NCBI GenBank assembly: GCA_018606645.1
Contig: JAGVRI010000004.1
Coordinates: forward strand, 124,001 to 188,000
Origin: Chloroflexota bacterium
Lineage (GTDB): Bacteria > Chloroflexota > Anaerolineae > JAAYZQ01
DNA length: 64,000 nt
Direction of reading: 5' to 3'
Shown here: piece after piece, positions 1-8,769 of the stretch
Layout of the letters: each line of letters begins with the position of its first letter
Numbering within the stretch: the first letter of the stretch is position 1
Notes under the pieces: model-generated
Told to the model about the DNA's origin: nothing
The model's input: only the letters and a program-made list of their open reading frames with translations
Database searches by the model: none
Made by a program: the position numbers and the translations under genes

Positions 1-558
1 AAGGAAAAGAACAGTATCCTGAGCAGTGGTCGGTATGCGGACTGGGAGACCTTTCTGCGCACCAACGGACTGACGGAGCAGTCCTTTGAGCAGGTAATCC
101 ACGATACATTGCTCTACAGTCTTCTCTTGTCGGCCCAGAAGGTGGATACCCAGGCGGAACAGGTCCGGCTGGCCCATATCGTTGTTGCCGATGAAGCCAC
201 GGCTCAGGAAGTGGCCGCCAAGCTCAAGGCGGGGGAGGATTTTGCGGCTCTGGCGGCGCAATATTCGCTGGATGATCAGACCAAGAACAATGGAGGCGAT
301 CTCGGCTGGTTCACGCAGGAGATGATGGACCCTCAAATTGGCGAGGTTGCCTTTTCCCTGTCCGTGGGGCAATTCAGCGAGCCGATCTCTACGCAGCGTG
401 GCTACGCGATCATCAAGGTCCTGGAACGAGGTCTCCATGAATTAGAGGAGCGGGCCTTGCGCGTCCGGCAACAGGACGCTCTCAAGAGCCAGATCGAAGC
501 AGAACGGGCCAGGGCGACCATCGAGTACCTGGTGGACTTTGGCGAGACTTCGCCGTAG
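1..558 (+). CDS. PpiC-type peptidyl-prolyl isomerase, C-terminal part (5' end outside window)
   Basis: The reading frame is open from base 1, so only the C-terminal 185 residues are seen. They contain a parvulin/PpiC rotamase domain: the segment RLAHIVVADEATAQEV, then the GEDFAALAAQYSLD and NNGGDLGWF blocks and the IKVLE end strand, all typical of the SurA/PrsA family. A short helical stretch precedes it and a charged helix follows. Such proteins help extracytoplasmic proteins to fold and are usually secreted or lipid-anchored, but the signal sequence lies outside the window. The family call is secure; the exact subfamily is not. Confidence 0.88.
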   Translation, partial: KEKNSILSSGRYADWETFLRTNGLTEQSFEQVIHDTLLYSLLLSAQKVDTQAEQVRLAHIVVADEATAQEVAAKLKAGEDFAALAAQYSLDDQTKNNGGDLGWFTQEMMDPQIGEVAFSLSVGQFSEPISTQRGYAIIKVLERGLHELEERALRVRQQDALKSQIEAERARATIEYLVDFGETSP

Positions 559-580
559 AGATTTCTATGCGAGAGCCGAT

Positions 581-1996
581 TCAGGCGGATGCATGGAGTG
601 GTAGTCTCACGGTGAAAGTGGTCCCCTGGCCCACCTGACTCTTGACCGTGATCTCTCCTCCATGAGCCTTGGCGATCCAGTAGGCGATAGACAGGCCCAG
701 TCCTGTTCCGCCTTGCGACCGGGTTCGTCCTCGATCAGCGCGGTAGAAACGCTCGAAGATGAGGGGCACTCCCCTCGGCCCGAGTTTCAAGTCTTCGGCC
801 GGAATACCAATCCCGGTATCGGCCACCTCCACCCGTGCCCATCCGTTCTCCCGGTAGAGTGATAGCGTTACCTGGCCACCAGGCGGTGTATATTTCAGGG
901 CATTGTCTACCAGATTGAGGAAGAGCTGACGGAGACGGTCCACATCCCCCATCACCACGGCCTGGTCCTCGTGGCCCAGACGCACCTCCACACCACTGCT
1001 CACGACACCGCTCTGACGGTACACCTCCAGAAGCAGGGTGTCCAGCTCCACCGGTTGCATCTCCAGGCGCACCCCGGCATCCATCCGCGCCAGAAGCAAC
1101 AGATCGGCCACCAGGCGGGACATACGAGCCACTTCATCCTGGATGGTTTCCAGCATTTCCTGACAAGCCGACAGATCGTTGATGGCTCCCCGCTGCAGGA
1201 GATCCAGGTTGCCCTGAATGATAGTCAGCGGAGTGCGGAGTTCGTGGGAAACATCGGCGATGAACCGCTGCTGCGTGCGAAAGAGGGTCTCCAGACGGGC
1301 TAACATCTCGTTAAAGGTTGCCGTCAGACGGCCGAGTTCATCAGCCGGTCCACGGAGTGTGAGTCGTTGGCTCAGGTCCTGGGCGTGGGAGATGGCCAGA
1401 GCAGTCTGAGTAATTTGGTTAATGGGATGCAAAGCGGCGCGGGCCAACAGAAACCCCAATCCGGCTGAGATCAGAAGGGCCACCATCCCCCCGCCAAGCA
1501 GAATAATCACCAACTGGTGTTGGGTCTGATCGACCTGGGTGAGGGGGCTGCCGACCTGGACCACACCGACCACTCGTTGGTTCACCATCAACGGCGCATT
1601 AAAGATCCGGATGCGGTTCTTCTCGATATGGATGGTCTGCCAATTGGCGCGTCCCTGCAGGGTTTGGGCCAGCATCTCTTCGTCCAGTGGCAACGCTCCT
1701 TCGCCCAACGTTCTGGAGCGAAGAAGCTGTCCACTGTCCTCATCATAGACCTGGACGTACAGGCCCGGAGTGGCAAAGACATCGAGCTCCGGGATCTCAA
1801 GCACCGGGCTCAACGATACCAGCGACAGGCGCAATCGCGCCGACTGGGCCACCCGGTCAGCGGTTGACTGGAGTTGACGATCGATCTGATTGATCAGGGT
1901 AAAGGTCAGCAGCGAGTAGAGCGCCACGCTAAAGAGAGCGAGCACGATAGCGAGGACTGAGGTATACCATAACGTCAGCCGGACACGGATTGACAT
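581..1996 (-). CDS. Membrane sensor histidine kinase (HAMP, HisKA, HATPase)
   Basis: About 471 residues. Two membrane segments (about residues 9-32 and 162-185) flank an extracytoplasmic sensor region. They are followed by a HAMP linker, a HisKA domain with the phospho-acceptor motif DVSHELRTPLT, and a HATPase domain with N box (LVDNALKYTPPGG), G1 (DTGIGIP) and G2 (GGTGLGLSIA). This is the usual architecture of an EnvZ/BaeS-type kinase paired with an OmpR-family regulator. No response regulator gene is next to it, so its partner is unknown. The start is placed at the ATG giving MSIRVRLTLWYTS; a GTG three codons upstream (position 2005) is also possible. Confidence 0.93.
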   Translation of the reverse strand: MSIRVRLTLWYTSVLAIVLALFSVALYSLLTFTLINQIDRQLQSTADRVAQSARLRLSLVSLSPVLEIPELDVFATPGLYVQVYDEDSGQLLRSRTLGEGALPLDEEMLAQTLQGRANWQTIHIEKNRIRIFNAPLMVNQRVVGVVQVGSPLTQVDQTQHQLVIILLGGGMVALLISAGLGFLLARAALHPINQITQTALAISHAQDLSQRLTLRGPADELGRLTATFNEMLARLETLFRTQQRFIADVSHELRTPLTIIQGNLDLLQRGAINDLSACQEMLETIQDEVARMSRLVADLLLLARMDAGVRLEMQPVELDTLLLEVYRQSGVVSSGVEVRLGHEDQAVVMGDVDRLRQLFLNLVDNALKYTPPGGQVTLSLYRENGWARVEVADTGIGIPAEDLKLGPRGVPLIFERFYRADRGRTRSQGGTGLGLSIAYWIAKAHGGEITVKSQVGQGTTFTVRLPLHASA

Positions 1997-2075
1997 GAGA
2001 ATCACTGATCTTCCGTATTATGGAAATGATGCCACAGTTTTCCATTTTTGACAAACCGGACTGAATGGTCATAAA

Positions 2076-2111
2076 CCAAAAGTCCGGCTCCCCCCAGAGC
2101 CGGACTTTTGG
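2076..2111 (-). terminator. Perfect 15-bp stem hairpin, probable terminator of the glycosyltransferase operon
   Basis: A perfect 15-base inverted repeat (2076-2090 and 2097-2111) has a six-base loop. It lies between the end of the minus-strand glycosyltransferase gene (2346) and the start of the sensor kinase gene. On the minus strand the stem ends in CTTTTGG followed by TTTAT, a weak U tract, so termination there is likely but not certain. Confidence 0.6.
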
Positions 2112-2175
2112 CCCAAAACTGTGCTGATTAAGCGAGGTGTTCCCTATCCTCGCCCTCTAGCATAACAGACCAAGA

Positions 2176-2195
2176 TTAAACAAACCTTAAACAAA
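2176..2195. promoter_or_regulatory. Two direct repeats with 11-bp period (possible OmpR/PhoB-type operator)
   Basis: The nonamer TTAAACAAA occurs at 2176-2184 and again at 2187-2195, exactly 11 bp apart, which is the spacing used by OmpR-family dimers. The 2112-2345 stretch contains nothing else recognisable. The site lies on the far side of the hairpin at 2076-2111 from the kinase gene, so which promoter it would serve is unclear. Confidence 0.25.
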
Positions 2196-2345
2196 GATTA
2201 GAGTTTGATGAGAGAATCGACCTTCTTGATGGAGGAACGGTCTCTGCTTGTCCGGGGGATTATTCGAAAGCCGGGATGGCTGCCGCTGGGCCACAGCGTC
2301 CGGCGGCGTACGACAGTCCGCCCTGAGCCGTTTGGGACAGGCGTC

Positions 2346-3941
2346 TCAAGGAGAATTGCACCTGAGAAAGACCAACATCTCGTGCTCCGCAGCCACCAGT
2401 TCCATACCTTCTTGAGCAGCCTGCTGAAACTCGGCATCGTAGCGCGTACGGAAGCGTCCCTCATCCACTACAAACCAGGCACACCGGGCCTCGGCCAGCG
2501 CCTGCTTCAAACCTGTGGCCGAATCAAGGATCGGTACCCCATCCCAACCACTGACCCATTTCCCATCTTTCTGAAACGCAAAGCCGCTAAAATCTGTCGG
2601 AATGGCCAGATAATCACAGCGGCCCAGATGCCAAAAAGCCGCCGGGCACAAAAAGGTGATGATCACATCGCCGGGTTGTTGATGGTCACGCACATACGCC
2701 AGAGCCCAGTCGTAGCGGGGCACGCTCTCCCGGGTAGCGGCCAGGGCGGATGGCCACGAACTGACAACGATCAGAATCACCGTTACTGTCGCAACGATCG
2801 AGGCCGCTGAATCACTCGCTCTGTGTCCTATCCTGCGTGTCAGAGAGGCTTGCAGCCACCTGCCCAGCCAGACCAGTACCCCGGCCGCGATCAGAAACAC
2901 ATGGGGCAAGAGCATGATGCTATAGCGCGGGCTTTTCCACTCAGGGTCCACCGCAAAGAGCAATAACCCCAGGGTGGGCAGCAACAAGGCGTAGAGGTAC
3001 CCCAGTGCTTGTCGATCCTGGGGCATGCGGGCTCTGACGTGCGTTTTCGACCGCAGGGCTGTCAGCAGTAGATAGATGATCCCGGCTACAACCAGGCATG
3101 TAATCGGTATACGGGTTGGCGTGAGAAACACCGGAGCCAGCGCTTTCTGTGCACCTAGCCCATCGAAGCTAAAGCCCAGGTATTGGCGGCTTAGGGGTTC
3201 CAGAACACCTGGCGCCACCCGCGCCTGCACCGGCGGCCCGATCCGCCGCAGCAGGACCTCGATGACCACGGACAAACCGCTCATAGCGAAAACCAGCGCG
3301 TTCGCCGGCCGCAGGCACCAACGCCACCCGCGCTGGATCAGAGCCCACGCTCCCCACAACGGTAACAGCAGCATCGTCTCCGCGTGACAGAAAAGCGCTC
3401 CCCAGTAGGCGACGACAAATCCGACGCGATAGAGGGAGCGGTCCCGCTCAAGCACCACCCAGAAGTAAAAGATCACTGTCGCGAGGAGGACAAAGAACTG
3501 TAAAGGAGCGTACATTCGCACCCGTCCCCCCCACAGGATCGCTTCTGGGGCCATAGCCAACAATGCGGCAGCCACGATTCCGGCGGTCGGTGACACGATT
3601 CTGCGCCCAAACCACCAGGTCAACCAGACAGCGGCCATACTCATGAGGATGACCGGTGCCCGCATGGCCAACGGCTCGATGCCCCCCAGCCCGATCACCA
3701 TGGCCTCGAGGTACGAGAGCAACAGGCCGTGGCTGTAGAAATTGCCCGAAGCCAGCAGGGGCACTCCCTGAACCAGGATCTTCTGAGCCGCCCGGGCAGT
3801 CAAATACTCATCCACAAAAAAGCTGACGTCTACAGCGTATCGCCACCGAAACCAGAAACCCAGGATCAGGATAACCAGCAGCGAGCTGATCTCCCAGGCC
3901 CCGATTCGGTGCCTTCCTGCCGCCTTGCCTTCCGGTCTCAT
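2346..3941 (-). CDS. Multi-pass membrane glycosyltransferase, family 39-like (PMT/ArnT fold)
   Basis: 531 residues with about ten hydrophobic segments. The first extracytoplasmic loop carries the acidic signature SFFVDEYLTARAAQ, the position of the catalytic Asp/Glu in lipid-phosphate-sugar-dependent mannosyl- and arabinosyltransferases (GT39/GT83). A soluble C-terminal region of about 110 residues follows the last membrane helix. Enzymes of this fold move a sugar from a polyprenyl phosphate to a protein or lipid outside the membrane; donor and acceptor cannot be read from the sequence. Its start overlaps the stop of the upstream glycosyltransferase by four bases (ATGA), implying translational coupling. 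The two proteins are similar in their N-terminal halves and look like paralogues. Confidence 0.85.
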   Translation of the reverse strand: MRPEGKAAGRHRIGAWEISSLLVILILGFWFRWRYAVDVSFFVDEYLTARAAQKILVQGVPLLASGNFYSHGLLLSYLEAMVIGLGGIEPLAMRAPVILMSMAAVWLTWWFGRRIVSPTAGIVAAALLAMAPEAILWGGRVRMYAPLQFFVLLATVIFYFWVVLERDRSLYRVGFVVAYWGALFCHAETMLLLPLWGAWALIQRGWRWCLRPANALVFAMSGLSVVIEVLLRRIGPPVQARVAPGVLEPLSRQYLGFSFDGLGAQKALAPVFLTPTRIPITCLVVAGIIYLLLTALRSKTHVRARMPQDRQALGYLYALLLPTLGLLLFAVDPEWKSPRYSIMLLPHVFLIAAGVLVWLGRWLQASLTRRIGHRASDSAASIVATVTVILIVVSSWPSALAATRESVPRYDWALAYVRDHQQPGDVIITFLCPAAFWHLGRCDYLAIPTDFSGFAFQKDGKWVSGWDGVPILDSATGLKQALAEARCAWFVVDEGRFRTRYDAEFQQAAQEGMELVAAEHEMLVFLRCNSP

Positions 3942-6364
3942 TGAATCTCGATCTCATCTAACACAATCCGGTCGTCCTGGCCGATCCTCAGCCGCTGCCC
4001 GGTGGAGAGCAGATACAGACCGACTGCCAGCCGATAGGTGCCGGGCAGTGCGTCGGCTGGTACCCATACCTGGCGCTGGTCGATCACGATCTCCCCCAGG
4101 TCCCAAAAGGACGAGGGGTAGAACCCGCTCACTGGCGGCCCGTCTCCTTGCGCCTGGATCTGGTCGTTCGCGTCCAGCAGATGGACAAAGACCGTATAAT
4201 CGGTGCTCACCTGGTTGACGGCCTGCCAGTACAACGTCAAGTTCAGCACCCCATCCCGACTGACCTTTTTCTCAGCCAATGTGTAGCCCAGCAAACGGAT
4301 CCGATCGCCGTTCCCGGTCAGGTCAGCCTGGACCATTTGGCCTGGTAGCGGGAGGGAACCGTCGGCCGGCATGACTTGCAGGAAATCAAGGATGAGCGCC
4401 TCGCCTAAGGACTGACCAGCAGCATCCGCCACCGGCAGGCGCTCTCCATCTTCGGAATAGAGTCCCACCTCCAGCCGATAGCGGCCGGCCGGCAGATCGG
4501 CCGGGAGAATCAGGTTCCGACGGTCAGGAAGCGTCTCTCCCTGTTGCCAGTAGATCATCGGTTGAAGGCCGTTCAGCGGAGGACCATCATCCTGGGCATA
4601 CCGCTGCTGGTCAGCTCCGATCAGGTGCACAAACACGGTATACTGGCGCTCGATAGGAGCCGCTGCCTGCCAGTACAAGGTCAACGGCAGGGACTGGCCT
4701 GGCCTGGCGACTACTTCTCCCCAGCTCCTGTCCGCAGGTTGTTGATCGGCCAGGCCCAGGTCGTAGCGGCTCAGCGCCACCTGTCCCCCAAACACGGCAT
4801 TCACGGCGCGGGAAACGGCCGGTGCTGGCCGCCGCTGCGATACAAAGACCAGGACCTGGTCCGGTTTGGCCATGAGGTCCATCCGCAGCCAGACCATCTG
4901 AGCGAACGCGGGGTCAAAGCGCTGGCGGAAACGCGATTCGTCGCTCACAAACCAAAGCCGTCCATCTTCACTGAGGACCTGGTTCAACTCCTCCGCAGAA
5001 CGGATCAAGGGGGAGCCGAGCCAGCGGTCCAGCCATTGCCCGTCTTGACAGTATACAAACTCCTCAAACCCTTTTCCCAGGGTGAAAAAATCGGATCGCC
5101 CCAGGACGTAGTGACTGTAGGCCGGAGCTACGGTGGCCACCCGATCGCCAGGTCGCCAATGTTGCCGGACATACTCGAAGGCGGATCGAAACCCTTTTTC
5201 CCGAGTGTTGGCGGCGCTGGCCGCACCTGGCCAGAAGCCAATGAATAGCGCGACAGATGCCAACATGGAAAGCATGAAGAATGCCGTATGCGAGGGCAGG
5301 AACCTTTGCAGGCGACTCAACAGCCAATCCAATCCATAGCCGGCCAGAAGCGATGAGATTGGGAGCAACATGGTCAGGTAGCGGGGACTCTGGTAGGTGC
5401 TGCCCAGCAGGATCAGCATCTCTACCGGAGGCAGCCATAGGCAGAGGGAAAAAAAGAGGACCGTCCGGCTTGTCTCCGTTTGTCTCTCTTTGGCAATCAT
5501 CCGCGCCCCAACCACCAGCGCCAGGAGCGACAGAACAGTCCACGGCAGCCGGTGGGGATCAAGGAAGAAAGGGGCCAGTTGTTGCAAGCGGAGGAGCCAG
5601 GCGCCTCCCGGCTCCAGGGGCGGACGGCTGCCGGTCGGCGTTTCCAGCCCACTCATCCACCCCCGAGCTAAAGCCAACTGCCATCCATAGCGGGCCGCGC
5701 ACGCGGCTGCTCCCAGGAGCCCTTCCAGCAGGGGCCCTGGCCGGAACCACCACCGCCATCCCTTGATCCATCCGGCGCCGAGGATGAATGCCGGCCAGAG
5801 GAGAATTGCTTCCGGATGGACAAAGAGCGCCAGGATCAATGATAGCCACCCCAATCGCCGCACCAGAGGACGATCGGCCTTCACACCGCGGAAGAACCAC
5901 CAGGTGGCCAGAAAGACCAGCAACCCCAGCAGCGCATAGGCCCGCGCCCGTCCCCCCCACAGGATCGCCTCGGGGCTCAGCGCGAGCAACAGGGCGGCCC
6001 CCCATCCCGTCCACGGCGACAGAAGCCGATAGCCAGTCTGGTACACCAGTGCGAGAGTGGCAAGACTGGCTGTTACGCTAAACCAGCGGATGATCTCCAG
6101 GTGGGGACCGAGCAGCGCCACCAACCCCCCGGCCAGGTAGGAAAAGGGGAGGTCATTCCCGTAAAAGAGACCCGATGGAAGGACGGGGACGCCAGACCGG
6201 GCAATGGCCTGGGCCACCAGGAGGGTGGTCGGCTCGTCCACAAAAGGCTCTGCTCGCAACACGTAGTGGGCCCGCAGCGCGAATCCCACCACGAGCGGGA
6301 TCGTCGCCGGGGCCCACCATCTCACACGGCTACCAAACGTTTGCCGGTCGGCCTTTACTCTCAT
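3938..6364 (-). CDS. Large membrane glycosyltransferase, family 39-like, with extended C-terminal beta domain
   Basis: 808 residues. The N-terminal half is a multi-pass membrane domain with the loop signature EPFVDEPTTLLVAQ, matching the neighbouring paralogue, and further shared blocks such as LSPEAILWGGRARAYA. The C-terminal 300 residues are soluble. They contain two copies of a beta-rich unit marked by LTLYWQA, YTVFVHL and AGRYRLEVGLYS or GTYRLAVGLYLL, as often found behind glycosyltransferases in this bacterial group. The protein is predicted to sit in the cell membrane with both the active loop and the C-terminus outside. It lies 86 bases downstream of the DUF11 protein gene and is probably co-transcribed with it, so that surface protein is a candidate acceptor (inference). 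Confidence 0.85.
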   Translation of the reverse strand: MRVKADRQTFGSRVRWWAPATIPLVVGFALRAHYVLRAEPFVDEPTTLLVAQAIARSGVPVLPSGLFYGNDLPFSYLAGGLVALLGPHLEIIRWFSVTASLATLALVYQTGYRLLSPWTGWGAALLLALSPEAILWGGRARAYALLGLLVFLATWWFFRGVKADRPLVRRLGWLSLILALFVHPEAILLWPAFILGAGWIKGWRWWFRPGPLLEGLLGAAACAARYGWQLALARGWMSGLETPTGSRPPLEPGGAWLLRLQQLAPFFLDPHRLPWTVLSLLALVVGARMIAKERQTETSRTVLFFSLCLWLPPVEMLILLGSTYQSPRYLTMLLPISSLLAGYGLDWLLSRLQRFLPSHTAFFMLSMLASVALFIGFWPGAASAANTREKGFRSAFEYVRQHWRPGDRVATVAPAYSHYVLGRSDFFTLGKGFEEFVYCQDGQWLDRWLGSPLIRSAEELNQVLSEDGRLWFVSDESRFRQRFDPAFAQMVWLRMDLMAKPDQVLVFVSQRRPAPAVSRAVNAVFGGQVALSRYDLGLADQQPADRSWGEVVARPGQSLPLTLYWQAAAPIERQYTVFVHLIGADQQRYAQDDGPPLNGLQPMIYWQQGETLPDRRNLILPADLPAGRYRLEVGLYSEDGERLPVADAAGQSLGEALILDFLQVMPADGSLPLPGQMVQADLTGNGDRIRLLGYTLAEKKVSRDGVLNLTLYWQAVNQVSTDYTVFVHLLDANDQIQAQGDGPPVSGFYPSSFWDLGEIVIDQRQVWVPADALPGTYRLAVGLYLLSTGQRLRIGQDDRIVLDEIEIQ

Positions 6365-6373
6365 CGTTTTGAG

Positions 6374-6436
6374 GGAACGCCCTTAGCCTGGCTTTGGGCG
6401 TTCCTCCCGCTCCTGCCGCGCGGCAGGAGCGGGAGG
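6374..6436. repeat. Two adjoining inverted repeats, one a 34-bp perfect palindrome
   Basis: The gap between the DUF11 gene and the 808-residue glycosyltransferase gene holds two inverted repeats. The first has arms GGAACGCCC (6374-6382) and GGGCGTTCC (6396-6404). The second is a perfect palindrome of 17 bp per arm with no loop (6403-6436), rich in G and C. There is no T run on the minus strand, so this is more likely an mRNA processing or stability element, or a REP-like repeat, than a full terminator. Confidence 0.6.
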
Positions 6437-6450
6437 CGGAATGTATCACT

Positions 6451-8499
6451 CTAATTCAGCGGCGTCACGATCAGGTCATCAAAGAGCGCGTTCTTGGATC
6501 GATAAGTCTTAAGCCCCACTGTACCGGTCAGGAACGGTTCCTTGGCGTCTACATAATCAAACGCCAACTGTCCGTTGAACCAGGCCTTGATCCGGTTGCC
6601 CCGAACCTCCACGACGAGGGTGTACCAGTCGGTCCGGTTAAAGGTTCCGTCCAGTTTGACCGAGGTCAATTCGTAGCTGTTGTTAAAATTGTAGAGGTTT
6701 TGCGGATTGTCACAGGCGGCTCCCCAACAATCGGTGGCGGTCTGTAGTTGGGTCAGGCGCACGAAATGGGTCGCCGAACTGGGTTTGCCGCCAACCACTA
6801 CATAGTAGCCCGTCACCCACTGAGCCCGGATATCGCTCGGTTCGTACTGACCCCGGACCCACAAGCCAATTGGGTATCCTCCTTCTAGGACAAAGTCTCC
6901 CTCGTCGTCCACTCCGCCAGTGAGTTTGAGTTTGACCTCCACCCGGTAATCAGTCCACTGTTCAGCGCCTTCGCCCAGGTACATCAGCAATGCATCGTGG
7001 GCGACCTTGTCGCTGATTTTGCAGTTATGGACCGCCGCTCCACTCCCGTTTAATCCGTCATGGGCTCCCCAATACCACTGACCCGGCTCCAGGCGCCAGT
7101 AGTTCAGGAAGGGCGTCCAGCGGTCGATGCCGTTGTCAAAATGCTCTTCCAGTAGAATGCCGCGCTCCACCCTCACCGTGGCTGAGGCTGGTTGTTGCGG
7201 CACGTCTGCCTGATGGGCGGTCACGCTGACGGTATTGGTGTACTGCCCTTCTGTCTGAGCAGGGGCCACGCGGTAGATGAGCTTGAGTTGCTGACCAGGG
7301 AGCATGGCCCAGTTTCCTGACCAGGTAATCTTGCCGGTGGTGCCACTCGGCGGGGTCGTGACATCGCTGCCGGTCGCCATGCCCAGAAAAGTGAATCCGG
7401 CTGGCAGCGTATCATCCACCGTTTTCAGAAAGCCGGTGGTATCGCCTTCGTTTTTGACGATCACCGTATAGATGACTTCCTGGCCGGGTTCGGTCGTTAC
7501 CTTGGTCGGATTGGCGCTCTTGCTGACGGTGAGCCGTGCGTAGGAGAACTGTTTGAAAACGGCCGGAAGGTAAATGATTGCTTCTTCCGGTCCTACCTCA
7601 ATCATCGTCTCGGCCGCGATCGTCGTCTCTCCTACATCTGCTTCGACTCGGTTGCGAGGCCATGACCAACCTGGATCGGCTGAGGTTTGGGCTTTATATT
7701 GCAGCCTGAGCGCGTCTCCGGGTGGCACCTGGAATGGACCGGGCCAGACCAGGGAACCACCCACGATCTGCGGGTCATCGGCGATATCGCTCCCCGACGT
7801 CATCGCCACAAAACTGAGAGATGGATCCAGGGTATCGGTGATACGTTCCAATGTCCCAACCAGTTGTCCATCGTTGGTAAGATCAATGGTGTATATGACC
7901 TGTCCTCCACTCAGCACTCGCGTGGGCGACGCCTCTTTCATGATGTTCCAATTGACCGTCCCCACCAGAAGTTGGGCCGATGCCGGCCCCACGGCCGTGC
8001 CATCCTCCATCATGGCCTCGACGGTGTTGGTATAAGGGGTCCTGGAAGGTGGCACCGAAGGAGGAACATAGACCGAATATTTCAGGGTCAAGGTGCTCGA
8101 TGCCGGAATGGTAATGGGACCTGCCCAGACAATGATCGGTTCGAGACTGTCTGTAGGTTCTTCTGTCCAGTCGCTGCTCGGATACAGCCCGATGTAGTCG
8201 AATCCGGCTGGAAGTGTATCGGTGATCGCTGTCAGGACCGCATCCACCGGATTGGGGTTGGTAAAGGTAACCGTGTAGTAAGGGGCAGGTGATTGGCCTG
8301 GAGCAACAGATAGGACGTTCACCGCTTTGTGGACCATCACCGACGACGGCGAGGGAGCAACGTCCGGGACCGAAGGTGAGATCGCCTGGCTTGTACCCGA
8401 CCCGGCCCCCGGTGCTATCAGCCATACTACGATCCCAACTATCCCGAGCACAAGGCCTGTCCAAAGCGGCCAACCCCTGGCATTTTGCAATGTAACCAT
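6451..8499 (-). CDS. Membrane-anchored surface protein with three DUF11 repeats and a LamG-like C-terminal domain
   Basis: 682 residues. An N-terminal hydrophobic segment (about 11-32) serves as signal or anchor. Three DUF11-type beta-sandwich repeats follow (roughly 48-180, 185-300, 325-445), each with the hallmark block ITDTLPAGFDYIG, ITDTLDPSLSFVA or VDDTLPAGFTFLG. A linker IYLPAVFKQ separates repeats two and three. Residues 450-682 look like a concanavalin/LamG-like sandwich (LLEEHFDNGIDRWTPF at its start, NRIKAWFNGQLAFDY near its end), a fold that often binds carbohydrate. The protein is probably displayed on the cell surface. It has its own promoter at 8573-8601 and a GAAGGAG ribosome site, and it heads the operon with two glycosyltransferases. 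Confidence 0.85.
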   Translation of the reverse strand: MVTLQNARGWPLWTGLVLGIVGIVVWLIAPGAGSGTSQAISPSVPDVAPSPSSVMVHKAVNVLSVAPGQSPAPYYTVTFTNPNPVDAVLTAITDTLPAGFDYIGLYPSSDWTEEPTDSLEPIIVWAGPITIPASSTLTLKYSVYVPPSVPPSRTPYTNTVEAMMEDGTAVGPASAQLLVGTVNWNIMKEASPTRVLSGGQVIYTIDLTNDGQLVGTLERITDTLDPSLSFVAMTSGSDIADDPQIVGGSLVWPGPFQVPPGDALRLQYKAQTSADPGWSWPRNRVEADVGETTIAAETMIEVGPEEAIIYLPAVFKQFSYARLTVSKSANPTKVTTEPGQEVIYTVIVKNEGDTTGFLKTVDDTLPAGFTFLGMATGSDVTTPPSGTTGKITWSGNWAMLPGQQLKLIYRVAPAQTEGQYTNTVSVTAHQADVPQQPASATVRVERGILLEEHFDNGIDRWTPFLNYWRLEPGQWYWGAHDGLNGSGAAVHNCKISDKVAHDALLMYLGEGAEQWTDYRVEVKLKLTGGVDDEGDFVLEGGYPIGLWVRGQYEPSDIRAQWVTGYYVVVGGKPSSATHFVRLTQLQTATDCWGAACDNPQNLYNFNNSYELTSVKLDGTFNRTDWYTLVVEVRGNRIKAWFNGQLAFDYVDAKEPFLTGTVGLKTYRSKNALFDDLIVTPLN

Positions 8500-8572
8500 T
8501 TCAGTTTTTGCTCCTTCTAGGATTTACACCGTGTTTCTGACACCCTGCCTTCTGCTACCTGACTGGCGCTCC

Positions 8573-8601
8573 ATTGTACCCGAAAACATCAGAAGGTGCA
8601 A
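8573..8601 (-). promoter_or_regulatory. Sigma-70-type promoter of the DUF11/glycosyltransferase operon
   Basis: On the minus strand TTGCAC (8601-8596) and TACAAT (8578-8573) are separated by 17 bases. Transcription would start near 8566 and give a leader of about 67 bases. The remaining intergenic bases, 8602-8711, show nothing recognisable. Confidence 0.6.
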
Positions 8602-8710
8602 ACAACCAAGATCAGGGAAGCGCCTGCGGAAAGCGAGTCATTTTGGGTGGTCAGGAATGCTTTTCGCGGGAAGCCAATGCCACCCGGCTGTCGCACAAAA
8701 GACCCCTAAT

Positions 8711-8753
8711 AAAAATGCACAATGCTCAACCCCAGTTGAGCATTGTGCATTTT
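8711..8753 (-). terminator. Strong intrinsic terminator of rpoC
   Basis: A perfect 19-bp stem (8712-8730 with 8735-8753) has a four-base loop and is followed on the minus strand by TTTTTATT. It lies 17 bases beyond the rpoC stop codon and separates rpoC from the DUF11 operon promoter. Confidence 0.9.
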
Positions 8754-8769
8754 CGCTCACTGCCATGGG

